Of a DNA stretch of 64,000 nt, positions 48,849 to 58,577 are shown piece by piece. The notes beneath the pieces were generated by a model that saw only the letters and a program-made list of their open reading frames with translations, ran no database searches and was not told the DNA's origin. Origin of the DNA: CAVOHU01 sp963817885 (lineage in GTDB: Bacteria; Acidobacteriota; Vicinamibacteria; Vicinamibacterales; JAKQTR01). The position numbers were made by a program, and so were the translations under genes. The stretch spans positions 62,001 through 126,000 of the forward strand of contig CAWFQE010000002.1 in NCBI GenBank assembly GCA_963817885.1, given 5' to 3'. Numbering within the stretch: position 1 is the stretch's first letter; each line of letters starts with the position of its first letter.

Positions 48849-50686
48849 TGAACACAATCCTGAGGGCGGCGATTGCGACTGTTGCCGTCCTGGCGTGTGG
48901 CGCGCCGCTCCTGACGGCCTCGTCACGGCTCGAGCGGGCCTCCAACCATCAGCTCGACCCCGGGGTGCATGTCCACCAGGCGAGGCCCGGGGCGCCTCTC
49001 GATCAGGCTCGCGACGTGCCGCCCCGCGGCCTTGATCTGCCCGCCGGCGTGAAGATGCCATCCTCGCTTGCGTTCATCGACGCGAGCAGCAGCGAGGCCC
49101 TCGCTGCAATCGCCGCGATTGGCGGCGTCAGCCTCGTCTTCGACCCGGCCTTCACAGCCGCTCCGATCACGGTCGAGGTCGGCGGCCTCACCCTCGAACA
49201 GGCGCTCGACGCCGCCACGCGCGCGGCAGGCGCGTTCTTCCACGTGACGGCATCGAACATCGTGACGGTCGCACCCGACACTCCATCCAAACGCCAGCAG
49301 TACGAAGGCGAAGAGGTGGTCCGGACCTTCTACCTGAGCAACGCGGATCCGAAGGAGGCGATCGATCTGCTGCGCCTTGCCCTCGACGCGCGCCGCGTGG
49401 CGCCGTCCACCTCCATCAATGCCGTCTCGATGAAGGATGCACCGGATCGGATCGCTGCGGCGGCGCGCCTGTTGTCGACGCTCGACAAGGCGTCGCCCGA
49501 AGTCGTGGTCGACGTGGAGCTCATCGAGGCGGACCGCGCGAAGCTCCGCGAGTACGGCCTGCAGGTCGCCTCACCCGGCGCGCCCGGCATCGCGGGAGGT
49601 GCCGCCATCATTCCGCGCCAGCCCGCCGGCACCCAACCGCAGGACTCGACGTTCAGCCTGCAGGCGCTGGCCGCTCCCCGCGCCTCCAACGTCGTTGTCG
49701 CGAACCTCCCCGCGCTCACCCTCCGGCTCCTGAAGAGCGACACGAGCACGCGCACGCTCCTGAATTCCCAGATCCGGGCGGAGGACGGGGTGACCGCCCA
49801 GACACGCATGGGCGACCGCGTGCCGGTTCCGGTCGCCACGTTCACCCCGATAGTCGACGCGACCGCCGGCGGGCAGCAATTGACGTCGTACACCTACGAG
49901 AACATCGGCGTGAATATCGACATCACGCCCAGGGTGCATCACAACGGCGACGTCACGCTGGCGCTGGTGATGTCGGTCGGCAATCTCGAGGCGGCGACGG
50001 GGTACGGCGGGCTGCCCCAGTTCAGCAACTGGCAATTCAACACGACGGTCCGGCTGAAGGATGGGGAAACCAGCCTGGTCGCCGGCCTCGTGAAAGACGA
50101 CCAGGCGAAGCTCCTCGAGGCGATCCCGGGGTTGAGCGACCTGCCCGGTGTCGGCCGCCTGTTCGCTCACACGCGAACGGGCACGGATCGGACCGACATC
50201 GTGCTCGCGCTGACGCCGCACGTGGTCCGCACCCTCGAGGTGTCGGAGGCCGATCTGCGCGCGTTCAGGGCTGCGCGCGAGACGGCGCCGCCCGCGCCGG
50301 AAACGCCGGTGCCGCCCGGTCAGCCGAGAACGCCAGAGGGCCTGGCCGGGACCTGGACCGGCGACTTGCCGGACATCCCCGGCACACCGCAGATGACCTG
50401 GACGCTGAGAGAATCGGGCGACACCGTTGCCGGGCACGTCACCGTCGCCCTGCCCGGCGGCTTCACGCTGATGGACGGCACGCTGGCCGGCACGCTGTCC
50501 GGTTCGACGCTCACCTACACCGTCACGGTCGTGGCCGGCGCGATTCCCGCCGCGCCGTCCTGCGCCGGCCAGGTGACGGGCACGGCGGGTGTCACACCAG
50601 ATCGACTGACCGGCAGCGCGTCGGTCGCATCATCGTCCTGCCTGCCGCCGATGACCACGATGGGCTTCGTGCTGACGCGGCAGTAA
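48848..50686 (+). CDS. Secretin-like outer-membrane protein (GspD/PilQ family)
   Basis: 612 residues with signal peptide. A secretin/TonB short N-terminal domain (SLVFDPAFTAAPITVEVGGLTLEQALDAATRAAGAFFHV), an N1-like domain (FYLSNADPKEAIDLLRLAL), then the secretin core ending VRLKDGETSLVAGLVKDDQ and GVGRLFAHTRTGTDRTDIVLALTPHVV, its classical signature. A last 150-residue beta domain with GTWTGDLPDIPGTP-like repeats is extra. It could form a channel for the DUF2844/DUF3443 proteins; no other secretion gene is nearby. Confidence 0.85.
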   Translation: MNTILRAAIATVAVLACGAPLLTASSRLERASNHQLDPGVHVHQARPGAPLDQARDVPPRGLDLPAGVKMPSSLAFIDASSSEALAAIAAIGGVSLVFDPAFTAAPITVEVGGLTLEQALDAATRAAGAFFHVTASNIVTVAPDTPSKRQQYEGEEVVRTFYLSNADPKEAIDLLRLALDARRVAPSTSINAVSMKDAPDRIAAAARLLSTLDKASPEVVVDVELIEADRAKLREYGLQVASPGAPGIAGGAAIIPRQPAGTQPQDSTFSLQALAAPRASNVVVANLPALTLRLLKSDTSTRTLLNSQIRAEDGVTAQTRMGDRVPVPVATFTPIVDATAGGQQLTSYTYENIGVNIDITPRVHHNGDVTLALVMSVGNLEAATGYGGLPQFSNWQFNTTVRLKDGETSLVAGLVKDDQAKLLEAIPGLSDLPGVGRLFAHTRTGTDRTDIVLALTPHVVRTLEVSEADLRAFRAARETAPPAPETPVPPGQPRTPEGLAGTWTGDLPDIPGTPQMTWTLRESGDTVAGHVTVALPGGFTLMDGTLAGTLSGSTLTYTVTVVAGAIPAAPSCAGQVTGTAGVTPDRLTGSASVASSSCLPPMTTMGFVLTRQ

Positions 50687-50846
50687 GAGTGCGCCCGGGC
50701 TCCGCGAGCCGATCCCGCGCTTCGACTCCCGGCGTCCACGCTGGAGCCTCCACGCACGGGTCGACCCCGACGCGAACGCGCTCCGGTTCGATCAAGGGTC
50801 TGTTGAAAGGAGGCGTAGCGGTCGCGTGCCTGGCGGAGCGGCCGCT

Positions 50847-51917
50847 TCAGCGTTTTCGCGCAAGCAGGAAACTGGTCCCGCCGCCGGGCTTCGACGCGAA
50901 CAGCGGCAGGTGCTCTTCCGGCACGCCAGCGGCGCGGGCAAACGGCTCGAGGTCGCGCAGCACGACTCGAACGTCGATGAACCCGGCCTGTCGCCCGAGC
51001 GTCTCGAGTTGCGCGGCGTCATAGAAACGCAGCCGCGAGCCCATCGGCTCCGGCGCGGCAGGCGTTCCCTTCATTTCGGGATCGGATCCCAGCGCGACCA
51101 GCCGCCCGCCCCGGGCCAGCACGCGCCGGATTTCGCTGAAGGCGGCCACCGGATCGGGCAGAAAGCCGAGGACCCCCGTCATGACCGCGCACGAAAAGGC
51201 GTCGTCCGGGAACGGCAGCGCGTCGGCGCGGCCGTCGAGCACCGCCAAACGCCCCGATGCCACCGATTCGCGGTTCGCCTCCCGGGCCAGTCGCACCATC
51301 TCCGGGCTGTGGTCGATGGCTGCCGCGCGGCAGCCGCTCTTCAGCGCATCTCTGAGCAGCGCACCCCCGCCGCATCCCACCTCGAGCAGGTAGTCGTCCC
51401 CGGTGAGGGCCAGCTCGGCCAGGATCACCCGGAAGTTGGGATAGTGATAGAGGGGATCTCGATAGATGGCCCGCGACTGCGCGCCAGAAGGCCGTCGGGC
51501 CCTGCGATCGGTGATCCAGTCGCCGAAGGCGGAGGGCGCTGCCGAATGCAGCAGCGGGGCGACGACTTCGGCCGCGAACCAGCCCGCAATTTCGCCCGCG
51601 TCGCCGATGAGCCCTCCCCACCCGCGAATCTCGAGGGTCGCGAGGGTGCCGCCATTCTGCGAATCGAGCTTCAGTTCGATTTCTGCGACCGCGGCGGGGT
51701 TCCATTCGGCCGGATGCCACTCGAGCGAGAATCCCCGACCCGGGTTCCACGCGACGATCCGGCCCACCTCGAACCCGCCCTGGACGACGCGCCCGCCGGC
51801 GCCAGGCTCGAAGACCATCCCGAGGCGCTCCAGGGCGGTGGTCAGTTGCTCGACCAGCGTGTCGAAGGCTGTCGAAGACTCGAGCGCGAGATCGACGCTC
51901 GTGCGGATGGTGGCCAT
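50847..51917 (-). CDS. SRPBCC-domain/SAM methyltransferase fusion
   Basis: 356 residues. The first 145 residues are an SRPBCC (AHSA1-like) beta-grip domain (VDLALESSTAFDTLVEQLTTALERLGM). Then a class-I methyltransferase: YLLEVGCGGGALLRDAL, AIDHSPEMVRLAREAN, DALPFPDDAFSCAVMTGVLGFLPD, and EIRRVLARGGRLVAL. The substrate is probably a small or lipophilic molecule bound by the SRPBCC domain; that is inference. Confidence 0.8.
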   Translation of the reverse strand: MATIRTSVDLALESSTAFDTLVEQLTTALERLGMVFEPGAGGRVVQGGFEVGRIVAWNPGRGFSLEWHPAEWNPAAVAEIELKLDSQNGGTLATLEIRGWGGLIGDAGEIAGWFAAEVVAPLLHSAAPSAFGDWITDRRARRPSGAQSRAIYRDPLYHYPNFRVILAELALTGDDYLLEVGCGGGALLRDALKSGCRAAAIDHSPEMVRLAREANRESVASGRLAVLDGRADALPFPDDAFSCAVMTGVLGFLPDPVAAFSEIRRVLARGGRLVALGSDPEMKGTPAAPEPMGSRLRFYDAAQLETLGRQAGFIDVRVVLRDLEPFARAAGVPEEHLPLFASKPGGGTSFLLARKR

Positions 51918-52397
51918 GACGACCTCCTCGACGGCTCAGCGCGGCCTGCCCAAGCTGGCCAATCGAGTTCATCATACGCCACTCGCCTCCTGGCGATCAC
52001 CTGGGCGAGGACGCCGGGCCAGGCTCCGATCCCGGCTGCTTCACGCGAACCAGGCGGGCCCGCGAATACAGTTCGAACGGCTTGCCGGGTTCCGCAGGCG
52101 AGTTCGAAAACGAGTTCGCCCGCACTATCCTGTCCTTCGGATATCCGGAGAAGTCAGGTCCGGACCATTCGCGGCGGGTGCTGGTGATCGCGGCGCCTCG
52201 ACCGGAGAACGCCGTGGGATTCTACACGCGCTCCAGCAGTTGCTTCGCGCTCCGGCCGCCGACGTATTATTCGTACCGGCCGTCGTTCGAGGCGACGCGG
52301 CAGGAACTGTCTGGAAGCGTGGCAGGAGGGTCGGTGGTCGGGACGCTCGATGGGCGCTAACGCGCGGCGCCGCCGCGTGCCTGCGAAGGAGAAGAGC
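51918..52397. other. Region with one weak short frame
   Basis: About 480 bp. A plus-strand frame at 52082-52360 (92 codons) gives a neutral, non-repetitive sequence with no known domain; a few residues resemble a beta-rich protein, but the start site is poor. I do not call it a gene. Confidence 0.4.
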
Positions 52398-53942
52398 ATG
52401 AGCGGTGTGACGCCTGACTCCCGGCCGGACGCCCTGCCCAGCCGCGCTCTCATTGTCGCGCTCTCGGCGATCCCGCTCGTCCTGCAGCTGGTCGGCCTGA
52501 CGACGAAGGGCTACAGCTACTTCATCGACGAGTTCTACTATCTCGCGTGCGCCAGCCGCCTCGCGTTCGGGTATGTCGACCACCCGCCGCTCGCGCCGCT
52601 GATGCTGGCGATGATCCGGGCGGTGCTGGGCGACTCGCTGCTCGCCATCCGGATCGTGCCGTTCCTGGCGGCCAGCGGGACGGTGGCGCTCACCTGCCTG
52701 CTCGTCGCGCGGATGGGCGGGGGACGCTTCGCGGTGGTGCTCGGCGCGATCACCGTCGGACTGGCGCCGATGTCGCTGAGCATGTCGAGTTTCTTTTCGA
52801 TGAACGCGTTCGAACCGCTGCTCTGGATGCTGCTCGTGCTGACCGTGCTGCGCATAGCGAGGACCGGCGAGTCGAGACTCTGGGTCGTCGCGGGGCTGCT
52901 CATCGGCCTCTCGTTCGAAAACAAGCACACCGCCGTGGTCTACGTGGCCGCGCTCGGGCTGGGCATCCTGGCCACGCGGACACGGAAGATCCTGGCGGAT
53001 CGCCGGGTGCTGGCCGGCGCCGCCGTGGCGCTGCTGCTGGCGCTGCCGAACATCCTGTGGCAGGTGGCGCATGGCGTCCCGTCGCTCGAGTTCTACCGCA
53101 ACGCAATCGTTCTCAAGAACGTGCCGTCGCCTCCGCTCATGTCCCTCGCCACGCTGATGTTCACGATGAACCCAGTGACGGTGCCGCTGTGGATCGCTGG
53201 GTTCCTCTCCCTGTTCCGGCGCCGCAACGGCCCGGCGTTGCGCGCCCTCGGCGTGACCTGCGTCATTCTTCTCGCCGTCCACGTCGCGTCGCAGACCAGC
53301 CGGCCCGACCGCGTGATCGGCATCTTCCCGATCCTGTTCGCCGCCGGAGCAGTGGCCGCCGAGCGGGTGATCAGACCGCGGGCCGCACGGATCGCGGTCG
53401 TCGCGGCAACCGTGGCCGGCGCCCTCGTCCTCGCCCCGCTCGCCATCCCGCTTCTGCCGCCGTCGTCGACGGCTCGGTACGTGACGGCGCTCGGCTTGAA
53501 ATTCTCGGTCGAGCGCGGCAAGACGTCGCCGATCCCGCAACTGCTCGCGGATCGAACGGGATGGGAATCCTACGTGGATGACGTCGCGAAGGTCTTCGAG
53601 CGGCTGAGCCCCGAAGATCGGAAGCGGGCGATCATCTACGCGCCGAGCTACGGGCACGCCGGGGCGATCGAGCTCTGGGGGCCGGCGAGAGGGTTGCCCC
53701 GGGTCATCGGCAGCCAGAATTCGTACTGGCACTGGAGCGTCGGCCACACGAACACCGAGGTGCTCATCGCCGTCGACGCGAACGCGAACACCCTGCGCAC
53801 GCTCTTCCGCGAGGTTACCGAAGCCGGGCGCATCCGGTGCGACTACTGCATGAGCTGGCGGAACGACATCCCGATCTTCGTGGCGCGCGGCTCGATCGTG
53901 CCGATCGAGAGCGTCTGGGCCCGCGCCAGGCACTATGAATGA
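52398..53942 (+). CDS. GT39-like membrane glycosyltransferase (ArnT/PMT superfamily)
   Basis: 514 residues, about 11 helices. FIDEFYYLACASRLAFGYVDHPPLAPLMLA contains the acidic catalytic loop (DE) and the HPPL motif of GT39/GT83 enzymes such as ArnT, which move a sugar from a polyprenyl phosphate to lipid or protein on the periplasmic side. ATG 52398 has AGGAG upstream. The soluble C-terminal 130 residues would be the acceptor-binding domain. No other glycan gene is adjacent. Confidence 0.85.
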   Translation: MSGVTPDSRPDALPSRALIVALSAIPLVLQLVGLTTKGYSYFIDEFYYLACASRLAFGYVDHPPLAPLMLAMIRAVLGDSLLAIRIVPFLAASGTVALTCLLVARMGGGRFAVVLGAITVGLAPMSLSMSSFFSMNAFEPLLWMLLVLTVLRIARTGESRLWVVAGLLIGLSFENKHTAVVYVAALGLGILATRTRKILADRRVLAGAAVALLLALPNILWQVAHGVPSLEFYRNAIVLKNVPSPPLMSLATLMFTMNPVTVPLWIAGFLSLFRRRNGPALRALGVTCVILLAVHVASQTSRPDRVIGIFPILFAAGAVAAERVIRPRAARIAVVAATVAGALVLAPLAIPLLPPSSTARYVTALGLKFSVERGKTSPIPQLLADRTGWESYVDDVAKVFERLSPEDRKRAIIYAPSYGHAGAIELWGPARGLPRVIGSQNSYWHWSVGHTNTEVLIAVDANANTLRTLFREVTEAGRIRCDYCMSWRNDIPIFVARGSIVPIESVWARARHYE

Positions 53943-54160
53943 GGGCAGGCCGTGCGAACATGGCCTCAGGCCCGAGGCTATCGGCTTCAGAGACCGAGCG
54001 CGCCGTTTCTGCGTCGCAAGTGAGCCCGTGCATTCGAGGCGTCAATACTGGCCTGGAGCCGGCGCTGCCGCGCTCGCGCATGCCTCGATGAAGATCCGGT
54101 ATGCTGATAGTCTCGCGAGGCTCCAGACACGCCCTCTCTGATTTCGGGAAGGACAGCTAG

Positions 54161-55435
54161 ATGAGCACGGAGAAGAAGAAGACACCGCTGTTTGACTGGC
54201 ACACCGCGGCACGGCGCCAACATGGTCGAGTTCGGCGACTACATCATGCCCGTCTGGTATTCCAGCGCCAAGGACGAGCACATGGCGGTCGTGACGAAGG
54301 CCGGGCTCTTCGACACCAGCCACATGGCCGAGGTGCGGGTGCAGGGACCGGACGCCTTCGATCTGCTGCAGTGGTGCTTCACGCGGAACCTGAACTCGTG
54401 CGTCGGCAAGGACAACGCGCCCATCACGCCGGGCAAGTGCGTCTACGGCGCGTTCCTCGACGAGCACGGCCACGCCATCGACGACAGCATCGTCTACAAG
54501 GTGGCCGACGAAGAGTACTTCGTGGTCGTCAACGCGGGCATGGGCGGCGTCATCGCCGCGCACCTCGAGGCGAACAGCCAAGGGCCGGCGGCGTCAAGCT
54601 GACCGACCTGACGGACAAGCTCGGGAAGATCGACATCCAGGGACCGGCGGCCATCCGGATCATGCAGAAGGTCCTGAAGGCGCCGGAGGCGACGTTCGAC
54701 AAGCTGACGTATTTCTCGTTCAAGGGCCACTTCGATCGGACGTCGGCCTTCGCGGCCGACGCGCAGTTCCTCGACGGGACACCGATGCTGCTCTCTCGAT
54801 CCGGCTACACGGGAGAGGTCGGGTTCGAGATCTTCGTCGAAGGCGAGCACAACGTCAGGATCTGGGAACATGCTGATGGAGGCCGGCCGCGATCTCGGTC
54901 TCATCGGCGTGCGGCCTGGCGGCGCAGAGACTCGCTGCGGACCGGCGCCGTGCTGCCGCTGTCGCACCAGGACATCGGCCACTGGACCTACATCCATCAT
55001 CCGTGGCCGTTCGCCCTGCCGTTCAACCAGGCGGGCGATCGGTTCACCAAGGCGTTCCTCGGATCGGCGGCGCTCGAGCAGGCCGCCGGCGCGCCGTACA
55101 CCCTGACGTTTGTCGGAAACGACCTGCGGAAGATCGACACACACGACGCCGTGGTGCGCGACCTGCAGGGCCACGAGATCGGCAGGGTGCTCACCTGCGC
55201 CACCGACATGGCCATCGGCCGCCACGGCGGCAGGATCTACAGCGTCGCCACGCCCGACAAGCCGGAAGGCCTGGCGATCAAGGGATTGAGCTGCGGATTC
55301 ATCCAGGTCAACGCGAACCTGGCGCCAGGCACGGTCGTCGAGTTGAAGGACGCCAGGCGCTCGATCCAGGTCGTCATCGAGACCGATGTCCGGCCCGACC
55401 GGACCGCGCGAAAGGCGTTGAAGACGTTTCTCTGA
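54161..55435 (+). CDS. Aminomethyltransferase (GcvT family), several frameshifts
   Basis: MSTEKKKTPLFDWH at the N-terminus, HGANMVEFGDYIMPVWYSSAKDEHMAVVTKAGLFDTSHMAEV and GKCVYGAFLDEHGHAIDDSIVY match the T-protein of the glycine cleavage system or a related folate-dependent enzyme, as does LSRSGYTGEVGFEIF. The frame changes near 54215, 54590, 54869 and 54920; three fit one-base insertions, the second fits two inserted bases or one lost. No gcvP or gcvH is adjacent, so a dedicated demethylase role is also possible. I assume one intact gene of about 425 codons. Confidence 0.78.
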   Translation: MSTEKKKTPLFDWHTAARRQHGRVRRLHHARLVFQRQGRAHGGRDEGRALRHQPHGRGAGAGTGRLRSAAVVLHAEPELVRRQGQRAHHAGQVRLRRVPRRARPRHRRQHRLQGGRRRVLRGRQRGHGRRHRRAPRGEQPRAGGVKLTDLTDKLGKIDIQGPAAIRIMQKVLKAPEATFDKLTYFSFKGHFDRTSAFAADAQFLDGTPMLLSRSGYTGEVGFEIFVEGEHNVRIWEHADGGRPRSRSHRRAAWRRRDSLRTGAVLPLSHQDIGHWTYIHHPWPFALPFNQAGDRFTKAFLGSAALEQAAGAPYTLTFVGNDLRKIDTHDAVVRDLQGHEIGRVLTCATDMAIGRHGGRIYSVATPDKPEGLAIKGLSCGFIQVNANLAPGTVVELKDARRSIQVVIETDVRPDRTARKALKTFL

Positions 55436-55456
55436 TATGGACGCGCGCGCTTCGGA

Positions 55457-55913
55457 TGTAGGCCGTGGCTTCAGCCCCGGCGAGTCCGGCGGCTCTAAAG
55501 AGCCGCCCTACAGCAGAAACAGATGTAGGCCGGGGCTTCAGCCCCGGCGAGTCCGGCGGCTCTAAAGAGCCGCCCTACAGCAGAAACAGATGTAGGCCGG
55601 GGCTTCAGCCCCGGCGAGTCCGGCGGCTCTAAAGAGCCGCCCTACAGCAGAAACAGATGTAGGCCGGGGCTTCAGCCCCGGCGAGCCCGGCGGCTCTGAA
55701 GAGCCGCCCTACATCGGACACAGGTGGAGCCGGGGCTTGAGCCCCGGCGAGCCCGGCGGCTCTGAAGAGCCGCCCTACATCGGACACAGGTGGAGCCGGG
55801 GCTTGAGCCCCGGCGAGCCCGGCGGCTCTGAAGAGCCGCCCTACATCGGACACAGGTGGAGCCGGGGCTTGAGCCCCGGCGAGCCCGGCGGCTCTGAAGA
55901 GCCGCCCTACAGC
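55457..55913. repeat. Seven tandem 66/67-bp repeats with double hairpins
   Basis: Copies begin at 55457, 55524, 55591, 55658, 55725, 55791 and 55857. Each has two perfect hairpins, GCCGGGGCTTCAGCCCCGGC and GGCGGCTC-N-GAGCCGCC, separated by a short spacer. The first four copies carry a cAGCAGAAACAG linker, the later ones an ATCGGACACAGG linker, so two founder variants expanded in blocks. Similar single units (GAGGCCGGGTCTTGAGACCC) occur near 22350 and 27410. Confidence 0.95.
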
Positions 55914-56000
55914 ATTCGGGCGTGGGTGCAGGTCTGAGGCCTGTGGCCTGGGGCCTGTGGTCTGTCTGTAACCTGTAACCTATAACCTATGACCTGCTGA

Positions 56001-57227
56001 TCACTTCACGGGCTTCTGGACGAGCGTCTCGAGATACGCCGCGAGGTTGCTCATCTCGCCCGGTTCGAACTTCGGCCAGAAGGTCGAGCGCTCCGCCATG
56101 GTCCGGTGCATCTGCGGCGCGTGGTTCCACATCGCCGAGGCCAGGCCGGCCCGATCGGTGCGCTTGACCAGATCGGTCAGGCTCGGCGCCACGGTTGAGC
56201 CTTCCTTGTGGCACGAGGCGCAGCCCTTCGCCGCAAACACCCCCGCGCCAATCTTCGCGTCGCCGTCCTTGCCCACATAGCCCTTGAAATAGAGGTGGGC
56301 GATCAGGTCGGCCATCTCGGAGCCGGTGAATTGCGGGAACCGGACGCCCTGCGCGCCCATCCTCGCGCCCATCGCGTAGCTGTGGTTCCAGAGCAGGCCC
56401 GTGATCTCGGACGCCGATTTCGACAGGGTCGCCAGGGCCAGGTCGGGCGCCGATCGCCGGCCTCCGTCGTGGCACGTGCCGCATCCCTTGCTCCGATAGA
56501 CGTCGGCGCCCCTGGTCGGGCTCGGCAGGGGCTGCAGCATCACGTCGTGCCCCCGCCGCAGGCCTTCGGCCCGGATGAACGCCTGGACGTCCGCCATGTC
56601 GTGACCGGTGAACTCCGGGATCGGCGTGCCCGTCCGCACCTGCTCGTGCTGCATGATCGGGCCGGCGTTCCACATCGCCTGTGCCAGGGGCGTGGGGGAC
56701 GTGTACGCGCTGAAACGATCGAGCGGGTTGCCGATCGCCCCGCCACGCGATCGCAGGGCATGGCACGACGCGCACTGGAGCCGCGCGTAGGCCGCCTTGC
56801 CGCGCTCGGCGTCGCCCGGCTCGTCGAACAGGCGCAGGTAGTACAGGTAGCTGAGAATGTCGGCCATCTCGGTGGGATCGAGCGTGGGCCACGGATATCC
56901 CAGCTTTGTGCCCTGGTCGATCATCTGCGGCGTGTGATTCCAGAAGTCGCCGACCAGCTCGTAGAAGGTCTTCCCCGCCACCACCCCGCTGATTTCCGGG
57001 CCGGATGTGCCTCCGTGTCCCCACACCGCATGGCAGGTGGAGCAGCGTTTCTCCTCGAACCGCTGGCGGCCCCGGAACGGATTGCCCTCCTGCGCGGGCA
57101 CGTCCGCGGCAGACAGCCCGATGGTCAGCAACACCATCGCCAGCGCGGGCGCAAGCAGGGCGGCCACGGCCGGACCCGGCCGGCGTCCCGCGCGGTCCGG
57201 AGGAGCCGGGATGCTCGATCTCATCAT
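56001..57227 (-). CDS. Tetrahaem cytochrome c (last gene of redox operon)
   Basis: About 408 residues from ATG 57227 (ATGA overlap with the NrfD gene). Hydrophobic N-terminal signal, then four cytochrome c modules each with CxxCH (CSTCH, CASCH, CGTCH, CASCH) and a distant Met-containing motif (FWNHTPQM, MWNAGPIM, LWNHSYAM, MWNHAPQM). This looks like tandem duplication of a class-I cytochrome. It would accept electrons from the membrane complex in the periplasm. Confidence 0.88.
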   Translation of the reverse strand: MMRSSIPAPPDRAGRRPGPAVAALLAPALAMVLLTIGLSAADVPAQEGNPFRGRQRFEEKRCSTCHAVWGHGGTSGPEISGVVAGKTFYELVGDFWNHTPQMIDQGTKLGYPWPTLDPTEMADILSYLYYLRLFDEPGDAERGKAAYARLQCASCHALRSRGGAIGNPLDRFSAYTSPTPLAQAMWNAGPIMQHEQVRTGTPIPEFTGHDMADVQAFIRAEGLRRGHDVMLQPLPSPTRGADVYRSKGCGTCHDGGRRSAPDLALATLSKSASEITGLLWNHSYAMGARMGAQGVRFPQFTGSEMADLIAHLYFKGYVGKDGDAKIGAGVFAAKGCASCHKEGSTVAPSLTDLVKRTDRAGLASAMWNHAPQMHRTMAERSTFWPKFEPGEMSNLAAYLETLVQKPVK

Positions 57228-58576
57228 GAATCCACCGCCGCGAGATCGTCGGGGAGGTACGAGTTCACGCGCTCGGACACCTCTTCGACGGATTTTTCCC
57301 GTCCCTCCTTGATCTCCCAGATCGAGATGATCGGAAAGAACTTGGTCGCAATCATGTAGACCAGCACGAACCCCGCCAGCGTTCCCGACATGATCGACAG
57401 CTCGACCCAGGACGGAAAGTAGTGCACGGGCACCGATTCGATGCGCGGGTGCAGCGAAGTCGGCACGACGATGTTGAAGCGCTCGAGCCACATGCCGATC
57501 ACGACGGCGATCGACGCGATGACGCAGCCGGTCACGTTTCGCGTCGCCTTTCGCGCCATCAGCGCGAACGGGATGAAGAAGCAGCACGCCACCATCGTCC
57601 AGAACGGGACCGCGAAGGCCCCGGTCAGCTTCGCGTAGAGCGTGGCCAGCTCGGACGCCTCGCCGCCGTACCAGACGGTCAGGTGCTCGGCGAAGGTGAA
57701 GTAGAACCACAGGACGGTCATGACGAACAACAGGAGGCCCATGTTGTTGAAGTGCACGTCCTTGAAGTAGGCCTCGAGCCGGTAGACGCGGCGCAGGATG
57801 GCCATCGCGATGATGAGCGCGGCAATGCCCGAGAAGATGGCGCCGATGACGAAGTAGGGCCCGAAGATTGCGCTGTGCCACATCGGCTTCAGCGTCAGGG
57901 CGAAGATCCAGCCGATCACGGTGTGGACCGATACGGCCACCGGGATGACGGCGACGGCCAGGATCCCGATGATCCGCTCGAGCGTGTGCCGCGACGCCGG
58001 CGTGTCCTGGTACCCGATGGCGAGGAACGAGTAGAGCGCGCGCGGATGCAGGCCGAGGTCCCTGATGCGCGCCAGGTCCGGGATCATCGGCACGTACAGA
58101 TAGACCGTGCTCGCGGTGAAATAGAGACTGATGCTCAGGACGTCCCAGAGAAGCGGAGAGAACGGCTGGGCGTGGAGAAACACGTTCAGCACGCGATCGG
58201 GACGGCCGAGGTCGAGGATCGGCTGCACCGCGCCGAATCCGATGACGAGCACCGTGATGAACTCCGCCGACCTGGTGATCGAGCGGCGCCATTCGGCGTT
58301 GGCCACCCGGAGGATCGCCGAGATCAGCGTGCCGGCATGCGAGATGCCGATGAAGAAGACGAAGCAGATGATGTAGATGCCCCAGTACTCCGGGGTGTTC
58401 AGGCCCGTGGCGCCGAGGCCGGTCCGCAGCTGGAAGACGTACGCGAAGGCTCCCCAGGCCGCGACGGCCGCAAGCACCACCGCCCATCGCCAGAAGATCT
58501 TCGTCGTACGCACCAGCGGCATGAGCAGCAGGCGCTCGTCCTGGGGCAGGCTGGAGACGATTTCGAGGTCTGTCAC
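57224..58576 (-). CDS. NrfD/PsrC-type membrane subunit
   Basis: About 450 residues from GTG 58576, ten or so helices. Motifs GISHAGTLISAILRVANAEWRRSITRSAEFITVL and HTVIGWIFALTLKPMWHSAIFGPYFVIGAIFSG are characteristic of the NrfD/ActC/QrcD family that binds quinol and anchors the redox complex. Stop and start overlaps join it to its neighbours on both sides (three bases from the 4Fe-4S gene stop). Confidence 0.92.
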   Translation of the reverse strand: MTDLEIVSSLPQDERLLLMPLVRTTKIFWRWAVVLAAVAAWGAFAYVFQLRTGLGATGLNTPEYWGIYIICFVFFIGISHAGTLISAILRVANAEWRRSITRSAEFITVLVIGFGAVQPILDLGRPDRVLNVFLHAQPFSPLLWDVLSISLYFTASTVYLYVPMIPDLARIRDLGLHPRALYSFLAIGYQDTPASRHTLERIIGILAVAVIPVAVSVHTVIGWIFALTLKPMWHSAIFGPYFVIGAIFSGIAALIIAMAILRRVYRLEAYFKDVHFNNMGLLLFVMTVLWFYFTFAEHLTVWYGGEASELATLYAKLTGAFAVPFWTMVACCFFIPFALMARKATRNVTGCVIASIAVVIGMWLERFNIVVPTSLHPRIESVPVHYFPSWVELSIMSGTLAGFVLVYMIATKFFPIISIWEIKEGREKSVEEVSERVNSYLPDDLAAVDS

Positions 58577-58577
58577 G

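Noticed and set aside
52125..53933. 602-codon minus-strand frame opposite the GT39-like gene
   Set aside because: Highly charged Arg/His/Gln-rich shadow of a membrane protein gene.
55457..55913. CRISPR array
   Set aside because: The units are contiguous repeats with two hairpins and no unique spacers; no cas genes.
55629..55937. Repeat-encoded proteins on both strands (MSDVGRLFRAAGLAGAQ, SPGEPGGSEEPPYIGHRWSRG)
   Set aside because: They arise from the 66/67-bp tandem repeat being open in some frames; no start site or conservation.
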